A DNA stretch of 13,400 nucleotides from the NCBI GenBank assembly GCA_946061355.1, contig CAMGRE010000045.1:1-13400 (forward strand), in the 5' to 3' direction. The notes beneath the pieces are model-generated. The model was not told where the DNA came from, did no database searches, and worked only from the letters and a program-made list of their open reading frames with translations. Each line of letters starts with the position of its first letter. Position 1 is the first letter of the stretch. The stretch comes from an uncultured bacterium (GTDB taxonomy: Bacteria; Bacillota; Clostridia; Lachnospirales; Lachnospiraceae). Made by a program: the position numbers and the translations under genes. Shown here one piece after another: positions 1 through 5,764 of the stretch.

Positions 1-3
1 AAA

Positions 4-75
4 TGCACCCGACAGGAATCGAACCTGCATTAAAGGCGTCGGAGGCCTTCGTTCTATCCGTTAGACTACGGGTGC
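4..75 (-). tRNA. tRNA-Arg (anticodon CCG)
   Basis: The minus strand folds into a complete 72-nt cloverleaf. The acceptor stem is GCACCCG/CGGGTGC with discriminator A73, the T arm is GCAGG-TTCGATT-CCTGT, and the anticodon arm is AAGGC-CTCCGAC-GCCTT, giving anticodon CCG, which reads CGG arginine codons. A20 in the D loop and C35 in the anticodon, both known arginine identity elements, are present. The variable loop is 4 nt. CCA is not encoded; the next bases are TTT. The D stem (GTCT/GAAC) carries a C12-A23 mismatch and a T13-G22 wobble. A promoter lies 35-45 nt upstream. Confidence 0.96.
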
Positions 76-116
76 ACATAGATAATTATTACAAATTTAT
101 TACATCACTCTGACAT

Positions 117-145
117 ATCATAGCACAACTTTCTTTTATTGTCCA
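117..145 (-). promoter_or_regulatory. Housekeeping-type promoter of the tRNA-Arg gene
   Basis: On the minus strand, TGGACA (140-145) is followed by a 17-nt spacer and TATGAT (117-122). A TG one base before the -10 makes it an extended -10 element. Transcription would start near 110, giving a leader of about 35 nt before the mature tRNA 5' end. No rho-independent terminator was seen between the preceding DUF5688 gene and this promoter. Confidence 0.7.
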
Positions 146-173
146 GTCTAACGTCCCGCAATCCAAAAAAAGC

Positions 174-1055
174 CTATAAAAGCCTTATTTTTCCTTCTGC
201 TCTGTCATAGTAATAAACCGAATCTGTCAGAATCTCTTCCGGCTCCAGCTGTGTATGATTGATCTCATACACCATCTCCTTAAATTCCCGTACATCATAT
301 TCTCCGTGATCCGGCAGCAGGAGCACTTCATGTACAGAGCTCGGCAGGATAAAGAGATCTGCGTCCCACCGGCCGGATGCTTTTTGCAGCACATCGGGAT
401 ACATCATACATGCTGCACCGAATGTCTGCAGGGTATTCGTCAGCACAAACATCCTGCGCCCGTTCTCTTCCCCGCTGCCCGTTCCTGCCGCATTAAGCAC
501 TTCTTCAATACTCTGAATCCGCTCTGGGAGAATTCTCGGTGCGTTTTCCAATGCGCGCTCATACAGTTCCTCAGCGCTCACTTTCCACCTTTCACTCTCT
601 GTACTGCGTATGAGGATCGTCACATTTCCCAGCGTTTCATGGAACATCATGCAATAGAAAACGACTGCCATATCCAGAAACCGGATATGCGGAATATTTT
701 CCAGGAATTCCCGATTCTGCCCGTAACCGATCAATTTAAACAGCACCCTGCCTTTTACCTTCTCATAATCCATCAGAAATTCCATGTCAATTCTGTCTGT
801 CAGTTTCCGTTTCTCATAAGTATCCATAATCTGCTTCAGGACGTCTCCCATATTTTCGTCCTCCCGATACATCTCATACAGAGAATCCATGCATATGGCC
901 GGGGAAGCATTGCGCCCTTTTTCCATGATCGTCATCCCCTGATAGGATATGCCGTTATTCTTCCGAAAGGTGCTTACCTCCACGGAAAAATCCTCTCCGA
1001 GATATTCCTGTACTGCTGTTTTTGCTTTCCGGATAAATTCGTTCAATGTATTCAT
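174..1055 (-). CDS. DUF5688 family protein
   Basis: This 293-aa cytoplasmic protein of unknown function matches my memory of the DUF5688 family of Lachnospiraceae. It starts MNTLNEFIRKAK, then has the segments NNGISYQGMTI, SLYEMYRED, DYEKVKGRVLFKLIGY, FLDMAVVFYCMM, TILIRSTE and LPSSVHEVLLLPD, and ends EEILTDSVYYYDR. It has no signal peptide or membrane segment. The reading frame stays open for 45 more codons upstream, but that stretch crosses the terminator of efp. The ATG at 1053-1055 has AAAGGA about 12 nt upstream, so I chose it. The gene appears to be transcribed alone. Its promoter is unclear; a weak candidate (TTGTCT, 16 nt, TATGCA at 1156-1183) overlaps the efp terminator. Family assignment is from recall; the function is unknown. 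Confidence 0.85.
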   Translation of the reverse strand: MNTLNEFIRKAKTAVQEYLGEDFSVEVSTFRKNNGISYQGMTIMEKGRNASPAICMDSLYEMYREDENMGDVLKQIMDTYEKRKLTDRIDMEFLMDYEKVKGRVLFKLIGYGQNREFLENIPHIRFLDMAVVFYCMMFHETLGNVTILIRSTESERWKVSAEELYERALENAPRILPERIQSIEEVLNAAGTGSGEENGRRMFVLTNTLQTFGAACMMYPDVLQKASGRWDADLFILPSSVHEVLLLPDHGEYDVREFKEMVYEINHTQLEPEEILTDSVYYYDRAEGKIRLL

Positions 1056-1168
1056 AGATGTGTTTTTCCTTTCAAAATGTTTTTGTTGATTGTTTGGATG
1101 TGTATCCTGATCTGTAAATAGAAATGAATCAGAATGCCTGCCCCGTCGGCTATTCTGCATACTGAGGC

Positions 1169-1204
1169 AAAAAAAAGAGACAATAAACAAATGTCTATTG
1201 TCTC
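1169..1204 (-). terminator. Rho-independent terminator after efp
   Basis: The minus strand reads GAGACAATA, a 10-nt loop, TATTGTCTC, then eight T residues (1169-1176). The 9-bp stem is perfect. It lies 37 nt past the efp stop and closes the yqeG-aroE-aroK-aroQ-efp operon. Confidence 0.9.
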
Positions 1205-1240
1205 ATAAGCCATTCTTAAATAAAGAAGTGATAAAACGGA

Positions 1241-1798
1241 TCAAACTCTGGACAGATACTCGCCTGTTCTGGTATCAATCTTGATCACATCGCCGATCTC
1301 AACGAACAGCGGAACCAGAACGTTCGCCCCTGTCTCAACAGTTGCAGGCTTCGTTGCGCCGGTAGCGGTATCTCCCTTAAATCCGGGCTCTGTCTCCGTA
1401 ACTGCCAGTTCCACGAACAAAGGTGGCTCAATAGCGAACACGCTTCCGTTATGGGAGCACATCTTAACCATCTCATTCTCTTTTACGAACTTGAGAGAGT
1501 CACCGATCTGCTCAGCGCTCAGTGCGATCTGATCGTAGGACTCAACATCCATAAAGTTGTAGAGATCTCCGTCGGAGTACAGATACTGCATATCCTTTCT
1601 ATCAATACGTGCCTGCGGGCATTTCTCGGTAGGTCTGAATGTCTTCTCAACCACACCGCCGCTCTTGATATTCTTCAGCTTTGTTCTGACGAATGCGGCT
1701 CCCTTACCCGGTTTTACATGCTGGAATTCAATGATCTGGTAAATATTGTTATCTAACTCAATGGTAATACCATTTCTGAAATCACCTGCAGAAATCAT
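1241..1798 (-). CDS. efp: Elongation factor P
   Basis: EF-P binds the ribosome between the P and E sites and relieves stalling at consecutive prolines. At 185 aa the protein has the usual full length and three-domain layout: an N-terminal KOW-like domain (about 1-62), then two OB domains. The functional loop is KPGKGAAF, with K32 at the tip; this lysine is the one modified in many bacteria (beta-lysylation in E. coli, 5-aminopentanol in B. subtilis), but no modification gene is present here. Other family segments are RPTEKCPQARID, YLYSDGDLYNFMD, VFAIEPPLFVELAV and TGATKPATVETG. AGGAGG at 1808-1813 sits 9 nt before the ATG. It is the last gene of the aro operon, 71 nt after aroQ, and may also have its own promoter. 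Confidence 0.98.
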   Translation of the reverse strand: MISAGDFRNGITIELDNNIYQIIEFQHVKPGKGAAFVRTKLKNIKSGGVVEKTFRPTEKCPQARIDRKDMQYLYSDGDLYNFMDVESYDQIALSAEQIGDSLKFVKENEMVKMCSHNGSVFAIEPPLFVELAVTETEPGFKGDTATGATKPATVETGANVLVPLFVEIGDVIKIDTRTGEYLSRV

Positions 1799-1835
1799 CT
1801 CAATTTTCCTCCTAATATTTTCACGTTATAATTCC

Positions 1836-1841
1836 ATTATA
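1836..1841 (-). promoter_or_regulatory. Possible -10 element of an internal efp promoter
   Basis: A perfect TATAAT followed by GG lies in the 71-nt gap between aroQ and efp. No good -35 stands 16-18 nt upstream on the minus strand. A second option is TTGTTT, 16 nt, TATAAC slightly further downstream. This is the only long gap inside the operon, and extra expression of efp would make sense, but the sequence evidence is weak. Confidence 0.3.
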
Positions 1842-1869
1842 GTTTAAAACAAAACTTCTTCTTTTTCAA

Positions 1870-2307
1870 CTACTTTTTATCATTTTTCAGCAGGAAATCA
1901 ATTGCCATGCAGTAGCCCTCCAGCCCCTTGCCGTAAATCTGGTGGTCGCACGCATCCTTTGTCACGGAAATTTTGCGGAATTCCTCGCGCTTTGTAATGT
2001 CCGAAATATGAATCTCCACCTTGGGAATCGTGATGCTTGCAAGTGCATCCCGGATCGCGTAACTGTAATGCGTATAGGCGCCCGGATTGATCACAATGCC
2101 TTCCGTCCCGTCGCTGTAAGCATCCTGGATCCGGTCGATGATGGCGCCCTCATGGTTGCTCTGGAATACCTCGATCCGGCATCCGCAGGCTTCCCCTTTC
2201 TCCGCGATCATCTGTAACAACGCGTCATAATCCTGTGTTCCGTAAATGTTTTTTTCCCGAATTCCCAAAAAATTGATATTCGGCCCGTTGATCACCAATA
2301 TGTTCAT
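1870..2307 (-). CDS. aroQ: Type II 3-dehydroquinate dehydratase
   Basis: This enzyme dehydrates 3-dehydroquinate to 3-dehydroshikimate, the third step of the shikimate pathway. The 145-aa length is typical of the type II (dodecameric) class. NGPNINFLGIRE (7-18) and IYG (21-23) supply the catalytic loop with R17 and Y22. FQSNHEG (48-54), INPGAYTHYSYA (73-84, with N74 and H80) and EIHISDITKREEFR (98-111, with H100 and R111) complete the active site. The last motif has ISD where ISN/LSN is more usual in the family. The ATG overlaps the aroK stop as ATGA (4 bp), so translation is probably coupled. Confidence 0.97.
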   Translation of the reverse strand: MNILVINGPNINFLGIREKNIYGTQDYDALLQMIAEKGEACGCRIEVFQSNHEGAIIDRIQDAYSDGTEGIVINPGAYTHYSYAIRDALASITIPKVEIHISDITKREEFRKISVTKDACDHQIYGKGLEGYCMAIDFLLKNDKK

Positions 2308-2810
2308 CTGATCTGTTCCTCCATCTCCTGAATAATCGTATCAAAATCTTTGCCATCGACCTGTATCACCACATCCGCCGCTTCCTGATAGTACGGACTG
2401 CGCGCAGCCGTCATTTCCCGGATCCTCGCAAGCGGATCGTCACACTGCAGAAGCGGCCTCCTGGTATCCCCTTTCACACGCTCATAAACGGTTTCCGGTT
2501 CCACCTTCAGCCAGACGACCGTTCCAAGCTGTTTTAAGAGCCGTCTGTTCTCCTCCCTAAGCGGCAGTCCGCCGCCCGTGGAGATCACCTTGCGTGCCTT
2601 TTCCCGCAAAAGGCTCCGGATCGTCTCCGTCTCCATCTGTCGGAAGGCTTCTTCCCCGTCCTGTGCAAAAATCTCGGAGATCACCCTGCCCTCATTTTTC
2701 TCGATCAGCTTATCCGTATCCACAAAGGGAATCCTCATATGATAAGAGAGGCGTATCCCGAGTGTCGTCTTGCCGCATCCCATATATCCGATCAAAATAA
2801 TATTATCCAT
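2304..2810 (-). CDS. aroK: Shikimate kinase
   Basis: The protein phosphorylates shikimate to shikimate 3-phosphate with ATP. It has 168 aa, the normal length. Numbered from the ATG it carries the Walker A loop GYMGCGKTT (8-16), the DTD motif for Mg and shikimate binding (31-33), GGG (79-81), the lid arginines in TRRPLL, and RSPYY near the C-terminus. The frame can also begin one codon earlier at a TTG (2811-2813), but the ATG at 2808-2810 is the normal choice. The start overlaps the end of aroE by 8 bp and the stop overlaps aroQ by 4 bp, so the three enzymes should be made in step. Confidence 0.97.
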   Translation of the reverse strand: MDNIILIGYMGCGKTTLGIRLSYHMRIPFVDTDKLIEKNEGRVISEIFAQDGEEAFRQMETETIRSLLREKARKVISTGGGLPLREENRRLLKQLGTVVWLKVEPETVYERVKGDTRRPLLQCDDPLARIREMTAARSPYYQEAADVVIQVDGKDFDTIIQEMEEQIR

Positions 2811-3678
2811 CAATTCCCATCGCTTCCTTCATCTTCCGTAAAACAGTATCCGCATCCTCATCACTCACCGTCACGCGATTCCATAATTCATACGCATGGA
2901 TCCCCTGATAACACAGCATCTTCAACCCGTTGTAAGCCTGTCCGCCGTGCTCACGCACAAGCTTCATAAAACGTGTCTCCCACGGCTTATAGATCAGATC
3001 GTACCCGCTGTGGAGTTTCTCATAGAACGCCTCATCCGCGATCACCACATCATCGATATGCGGATACAGTCCGACACTGGTACACTGGATCGCCAGATAC
3101 CCGCCGCCCGGAATCCTGTCGTACTGATCGAGCGCCATCGGGCAGATACACTCCCGTCCAAAAGACCGGTTGACTTCATCCGCAACAGTCTGCGCTTTCT
3201 CAACCGTCCGGTTCAGGAGATAAACCTTTTCCACACCTGTGTGAACGCAGAGAAATGCCACTGCTCTCGCTGCGCCCCCGGCGCCGAGCAGGATCACTTT
3301 TTCCTGTTCCATGCGGATCCCGTCCGACAGCATTGCCCTGTGCAGTCCCGTCATGTCCGTATTATATGCCTTGAATCCGCCCTCACACCGTACGAGCGTG
3401 TTTGCCGCACCGATCTTTTCCGCCAGCGGATCGATCTCCTTTACCCATGGCAGAACCGCGCTCTTGTGGGGCACCGTCACATTCAGTCCCAGCACATTCA
3501 GTGCATACGCGCCCTTTATGGCGTCCTCCACCCGATTCTCTTCCACAAGAAACGGCACATAGACAAGATCCTGTCCCATTCTCTGTGCCAGCGTATTGTG
3601 GATCACCGGGGAGAGCGTATGTTCCACAGGATTTCCGATCAGTCCGCAGACTCTTGTTTTCCCGTCAATTTCTCTCAT
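2803..3678 (-). CDS. aroE: Shikimate dehydrogenase (NADP+)
   Basis: AroE reduces 3-dehydroshikimate to shikimate with NADPH. The 291-aa protein has the N-terminal substrate domain with CGLIGNPVEHTLSPVIHN (11-28), NVTVPHK (66-72, catalytic K72) and YNTD (105-108, catalytic D108), followed by the Rossmann domain with GAGGAAR (132-138) and LNRT (155-158). TSVGLYP (200-206) and CYQGIHAYELW (256-266) are also family motifs. The frame stays open for 33 further codons, but they lie within the yqeG coding region. The ATG at 3676-3678 has GAGGAGAGG ending 4 nt upstream, so it is the start. It follows yqeG by 10 bp; a yqeG and aroE association is also known in Bacillus. Confidence 0.97.
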   Translation of the reverse strand: MREIDGKTRVCGLIGNPVEHTLSPVIHNTLAQRMGQDLVYVPFLVEENRVEDAIKGAYALNVLGLNVTVPHKSAVLPWVKEIDPLAEKIGAANTLVRCEGGFKAYNTDMTGLHRAMLSDGIRMEQEKVILLGAGGAARAVAFLCVHTGVEKVYLLNRTVEKAQTVADEVNRSFGRECICPMALDQYDRIPGGGYLAIQCTSVGLYPHIDDVVIADEAFYEKLHSGYDLIYKPWETRFMKLVREHGGQAYNGLKMLCYQGIHAYELWNRVTVSDEDADTVLRKMKEAMGIDG

Positions 3679-3688
3679 GATCCTCTCC

Positions 3689-4231
3689 TCACTTATCTTC
3701 CCTGCCGACCGCGCTCTGCCCCGCCACACTTTTGCCGTGCCTGTCCCGCAGATAAAAATAGAGCACGATCCGCTCAAAAAAGCGCTTGACCACGATCTGA
3801 ATTTCCTCCTTCGGATGGATCGGTTTCACCAGATACGTCGTCATCCCCGCCTTTTTGGCTCCCCATACATCCGTAAAAAGCTGATCTCCCACAAACAATG
3901 TATTATTTTGATTCGTTTGAAGCCGTTCCATCGCTCTGCGGTAATTTTTTACAAACGGCTTATTTGCCTTGTAAATGTATTCCGTTCCCACCGCATCACA
4001 GAAGGACTTTACGCGGGGCTCCTTGTTGTTCGAGATCATCATCACGCGATACCCAAGCGACCGCAGCCTGTCCATCAGAGCAGTGCTGTGCTCGTCCGCC
4101 GGTGCTCCGTGCGGCACGAGTGTATTGTCGATATCGAACACCACGCCCCGGTATCCCTTCCGGTACAGTGCCTCAAAATCAATCTCATAAGTCGAATCCA
4201 CATAATGATCCGGGTAAAAGCATTGCAGCAT
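3689..4231 (-). CDS. yqeG: YqeG-family HAD (subclass IIIA) phosphatase
   Basis: This is a small cytoplasmic HAD phosphatase of unknown physiological substrate. Counting from the chosen ATG (4229-4231), it has 180 aa and begins MLQCFYPDHYVDSTYEID, the usual YqeG opening. The four HAD motifs are present: DIDNT (33-37; nucleophile D33, acid/base D35), SNN (67-69), K91 in KPF, and GDQLFTD (115-121). The frame runs 20 codons further upstream, but those overlap the preceding terminator, and AGGAAGGAAAAAG stands just before this ATG. It is the first gene of the aro operon, behind a promoter at 4263-4291. In B. subtilis yqeG likewise lies close to the shikimate dehydrogenase gene, so the neighbourhood is conserved. 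Confidence 0.93.
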   Translation of the reverse strand: MLQCFYPDHYVDSTYEIDFEALYRKGYRGVVFDIDNTLVPHGAPADEHSTALMDRLRSLGYRVMMISNNKEPRVKSFCDAVGTEYIYKANKPFVKNYRRAMERLQTNQNNTLFVGDQLFTDVWGAKKAGMTTYLVKPIHPKEEIQIVVKRFFERIVLYFYLRDRHGKSVAGQSAVGREDK

Positions 4232-4262
4232 ATCTTTTTCCTTCCTGCTATCATCTCTCATC

Positions 4263-4291
4263 ATTATATGAAAAAAAGACTTCCCCCGCAA
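4263..4291 (-). promoter_or_regulatory. Promoter of the yqeG-aro-efp operon, nested in a terminator
   Basis: On the minus strand TTGCGG (4286-4291), 17 nt, then a perfect TATAAT (4263-4268). The -35 lies in the loop and first 3'-arm base of the upstream gene's terminator, and the spacer contains the rest of the 3' arm and the T run. The start would fall near 4256, about 25 nt before the yqeG ATG. Confidence 0.6.
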
Positions 4292-4303
4292 GAGAAAGTC
4301 TTT
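4271..4303 (-). terminator. Rho-independent terminator after the 143-aa gene
   Basis: The minus strand forms AAAGACTTTCTC / GGGGAAGTCTTT with a 5-nt loop (TTGCG) and a run of seven T residues (4271-4277). Two of the 12 pairs are G-U on the minus strand but would be C-A mismatches on plus, which shows the working direction. It lies 56 nt after the stop of the 143-aa gene. Confidence 0.85.
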
Positions 4304-4359
4304 TGTGATTCCTGTTACCTGTTATGTAAACCAAGTCACCTAACCTACAATTATATCAT

Positions 4360-4791
4360 TTACTCAAAAAGCATCTTCGGAATCACGATTCCGTCAGCTG
4401 ACTGCTGCGCTGCAAATGTCTGGCTGCTTCCCACAAAATACTGGTACTCCTGAAGCACACTGTCGCGCTTCATATCGGAGATCGCCTTCTCGACATCCAG
4501 CTTATAAATATCGCTGTCTTTGCCGATGTATCCGAAATCGTCCTCTTTGTTAAAAGAAAGGGAAACATCCTCGAGGTTGGCAATCCTGTCAGCCCTTGTC
4601 TCTTCCACCTGGGGAACTGCTGTGACCGACGACTGAGATAAGGCCTCCGTCTTGTCTTCCGCCAGCTTCACATCCTGAAGCGCGGGATCTGCCTGTCCGA
4701 CTTTCGGAATGTTCATATGACTGCCGCGAATACCGCTCATGTAATTCATGTCCTGATAGGACTGATAAGATCCGATTCCGCCTATTCTCAA
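4360..4791 (-). CDS. Hypothetical protein, possibly motility-associated
   Basis: I do not recognise this 143-aa protein. It is hydrophilic, has no cysteine, signal peptide or membrane segment, and shows three parts: a Gly/Tyr/Ser-rich start (MRIGGIGSYQSYQDMNYMSG), a low-complexity middle (about 35-75), and a C-terminal region (about 85-143) with a likely helix EKAISDMKRDSVLQEYQYF. The start is TTG at 4789-4791, chosen because AGGTGG (4801-4806) stands 9 nt upstream and because the next ATG would remove the N-terminal motif. A sequence resembling a sigma-D/FliA promoter stands 62 nt upstream and a clear terminator follows, so it is probably a single-gene unit. A flagellar or chemotaxis role would fit the promoter but is inference only. 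Confidence 0.75.
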   Translation of the reverse strand: MRIGGIGSYQSYQDMNYMSGIRGSHMNIPKVGQADPALQDVKLAEDKTEALSQSSVTAVPQVEETRADRIANLEDVSLSFNKEDDFGYIGKDSDIYKLDVEKAISDMKRDSVLQEYQYFVGSSQTFAAQQSADGIVIPKMLFE

Positions 4792-4800
4792 CTCGTCTCA

Positions 4801-4806
4801 CCACCT
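4801..4806 (-). promoter_or_regulatory. Ribosome binding site that supports a TTG start
   Basis: AGGTGG on the minus strand, 9 nt before the TTG at 4789-4791. It is the only good site near the 5' end of this frame and decides the start of the 143-aa protein. Confidence 0.6.
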
Positions 4807-4852
4807 TTCCTCTGATGTATTTTGAGATTCTTATTTCCTTTGAACACTTAAT

Positions 4853-4880
4853 TTATCGGCACGAAAAATTATATTGTTTA
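4853..4880 (-). promoter_or_regulatory. Candidate sigma-D (FliA/sigma-28) promoter
   Basis: The minus strand has TAAA (4877-4880), 16 nt, GCCGATAA (4853-4860). The B. subtilis sigma-D consensus is TAAA, 14-16 nt, GCCGATAT, so only the last base differs. A housekeeping -10 (TATAAT, 4868-4873) overlaps, but its -35 (TTTTGG at 17 nt) is poor. The site is upstream of the 143-aa gene and just past the nrdR stop. Confidence 0.5.
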
Positions 4881-4897
4881 TACTGTTTTTCCAAAAA

Positions 4898-5347
4898 TTA
4901 TTCCAATACTTTCCGCAATTCATCCATAAAAGTATTGACGTCCTTGAACTCCCGGTACACCGAAGCAAATCTGACGTAAGCAACCGCTTCCAGGTCCTTC
5001 AGCTTATTCATCACGAGCTCGCCGATCACCTGACTGGAGATCTCGCGCTCTTCCCTGTTAAAGATCTCTGTCTCCACCTCATCCACAAGCTGCGTGATCT
5101 GGCTTGCGCTGATCGGTCTCTTGTGGCAGGCTCTAAGCACTCCCGCTTCGATCTTGGTGCGGTCATATGTCTCCCTGTTGTTATCCTTCTTGATCACGAT
5201 CAACGGAATCGTCTCTACCTTCTCATATGTGGTAAATCGTTTTCCACACTCATCGCACACACGGCGTCTGCGGATCGAATTGTTATCCTCTGCCGGTCTG
5301 GAATCAATCACTCTCGTATTTTCATGACCGCAAAAAGGGCATTTCAT
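4898..5347 (-). CDS. nrdR: Transcriptional repressor NrdR
   Basis: NrdR represses ribonucleotide reductase genes by binding paired NrdR boxes when its ATP-cone senses dATP/ATP. The protein has 149 aa, the usual size. The N-terminal zinc ribbon has C3-x2-C6 and C31-x2-C34, with VIDSR and the basic patch SIRRRRVCDECGKRF that contact DNA. The ATP-cone fills about 46-136 (VIKKDNNRETYDRTKI onward). The frame has another ATG five codons upstream, but GGAGGACAATATC before the ATG at 5345-5347 is the ribosome binding site, and MKCPFCG is the family start. A strong promoter precedes it. No ribonucleotide reductase gene is in the window and I see no NrdR box at this promoter. Confidence 0.97.
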   Translation of the reverse strand: MKCPFCGHENTRVIDSRPAEDNNSIRRRRVCDECGKRFTTYEKVETIPLIVIKKDNNRETYDRTKIEAGVLRACHKRPISASQITQLVDEVETEIFNREEREISSQVIGELVMNKLKDLEAVAYVRFASVYREFKDVNTFMDELRKVLE

Positions 5348-5385
5348 GATATTGTCCTCCATCCTGTTAAACTCTTATACGATAT

Positions 5386-5415
5386 ATTATAATAAACATA
5401 ATCTGCTTATGTCAA
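5386..5415 (-). promoter_or_regulatory. Housekeeping promoter of nrdR
   Basis: Perfect TTGACA (5410-5415) and perfect TATAAT (5386-5391) on the minus strand with an 18-nt spacer. The start would be near 5379, giving a leader of about 32 nt. The spacer contains a palindrome listed separately. Confidence 0.8.
5396..5412. promoter_or_regulatory. Operator-like palindrome in the nrdR promoter
   Basis: ACATAA-TCTGC-TTATGT is a perfect 6-bp inverted repeat around a 5-nt centre. It covers half of the -35 and most of the spacer, where a bound protein would block polymerase. It does not match the NrdR box consensus. No regulator is identified. Confidence 0.4.
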
Positions 5416-5438
5416 CTATTTTATGGTAACTTATTCTG

Positions 5439-5512
5439 AAAAAAAGACAAAAATAATCACCCTTTTGCTCCTTCCGCATATCATATGATAAGTCAAAAGG
5501 AACAAAAGGGTG
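5439..5512 (-). terminator. Long hairpin; probable terminator of the GH3 operon, overlapping the ylmC/ymxH ribosome binding site
   Basis: CACCCTTTTGCTCCTT (5458-5473) pairs with AAGGAACAAAAGGGTG (5497-5512), 16 positions. The single non-Watson-Crick position is G-U on the minus transcript but C-A on plus, which favours action on minus. Downstream on minus come T5 (5449-5453) and T7 (5439-5445) runs, not immediately at the stem base. The 23-nt loop holds ATCATATGAT, a further palindrome. On the plus strand the right arm contains AGGGTG, the ribosome binding site of the gene at 5518. Confidence 0.5.
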
Positions 5513-5517
5513 TCTTT

Positions 5518-5754
5518 ATGCTGTTTTCCCAGTTTCAGAAAAAGGAAGTCATCAATATCCAGACCTGTAAAAAGATCGGCAACGTATCGGACATCGAATT
5601 CGATCACTGTACCGGCCAGATCCACAAACTCTTTATCTCCAAGGGGTTCCAGATCTGCAACCTGTTCTGTCCGACAGGTGATATCGTTATCTGCTACAAT
5701 GATATCAAACAGATCGGGCCGGACATTATCCTTGTGGATATCTGTTCCAAATAA
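5518..5754 (+). CDS. YlmC/YmxH family sporulation-associated protein
   Basis: This 78-aa protein belongs to the YlmC/YmxH group, single PRC-barrel-like domains found in spore-forming Firmicutes; the precise role is not established. The sequence shows MLFSQFQKKEVINI, KKIGNVSDIEFD (19-29), then the strand-rich half ending IGPDIILVDI (66-75), all typical of the family. There are four cysteines. The frame is open 11 codons further upstream, but those codons lie in the hairpin, and AGGGTG 5 nt before the ATG at 5518-5520 supports this start. It is the only plus-strand gene and converges with the GH3 gene, 10 bp stop to stop. No convincing promoter is visible in the 100 bp between it and nrdR. Confidence 0.9.
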   Translation: MLFSQFQKKEVINIQTCKKIGNVSDIEFDHCTGQIHKLFISKGFQICNLFCPTGDIVICYNDIKQIGPDIILVDICSK

Positions 5755-5764
5755 AAAATGTGGA

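Noticed and set aside
161..195. Terminator after the DUF5688 gene
   Set aside because: The T-rich stretch holds a direct repeat (AGGCTTTT twice), not an inverted one, so no stem forms.
255..1121. 288-codon plus-strand open frame opposite the DUF5688 gene
   Set aside because: It runs antisense to a recognisable protein, has no ribosome binding site, and its translation (rich in His, Cys and Ile) looks like a reverse-strand shadow.
1056..1190. N-terminal extension of the DUF5688 protein
   Set aside because: It overlaps the efp terminator, does not match the family and lacks a ribosome binding site; the ATG at 1053-1055 has one.
2896..3789. 297-codon plus-strand open frame over aroE
   Set aside because: aroE is complete on minus with all motifs; the plus frame has no supporting start signal and is a shadow.
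5459..5485. Possible sigma-K promoter for the ylmC/ymxH-like gene (AC, 16 nt, CATATCATA)
   Set aside because: The pattern CATANNNTA with AC is short and arises inside a self-complementary AT-rich loop, so chance is likely. It would be of interest only if a 5' end mapped near 5492.
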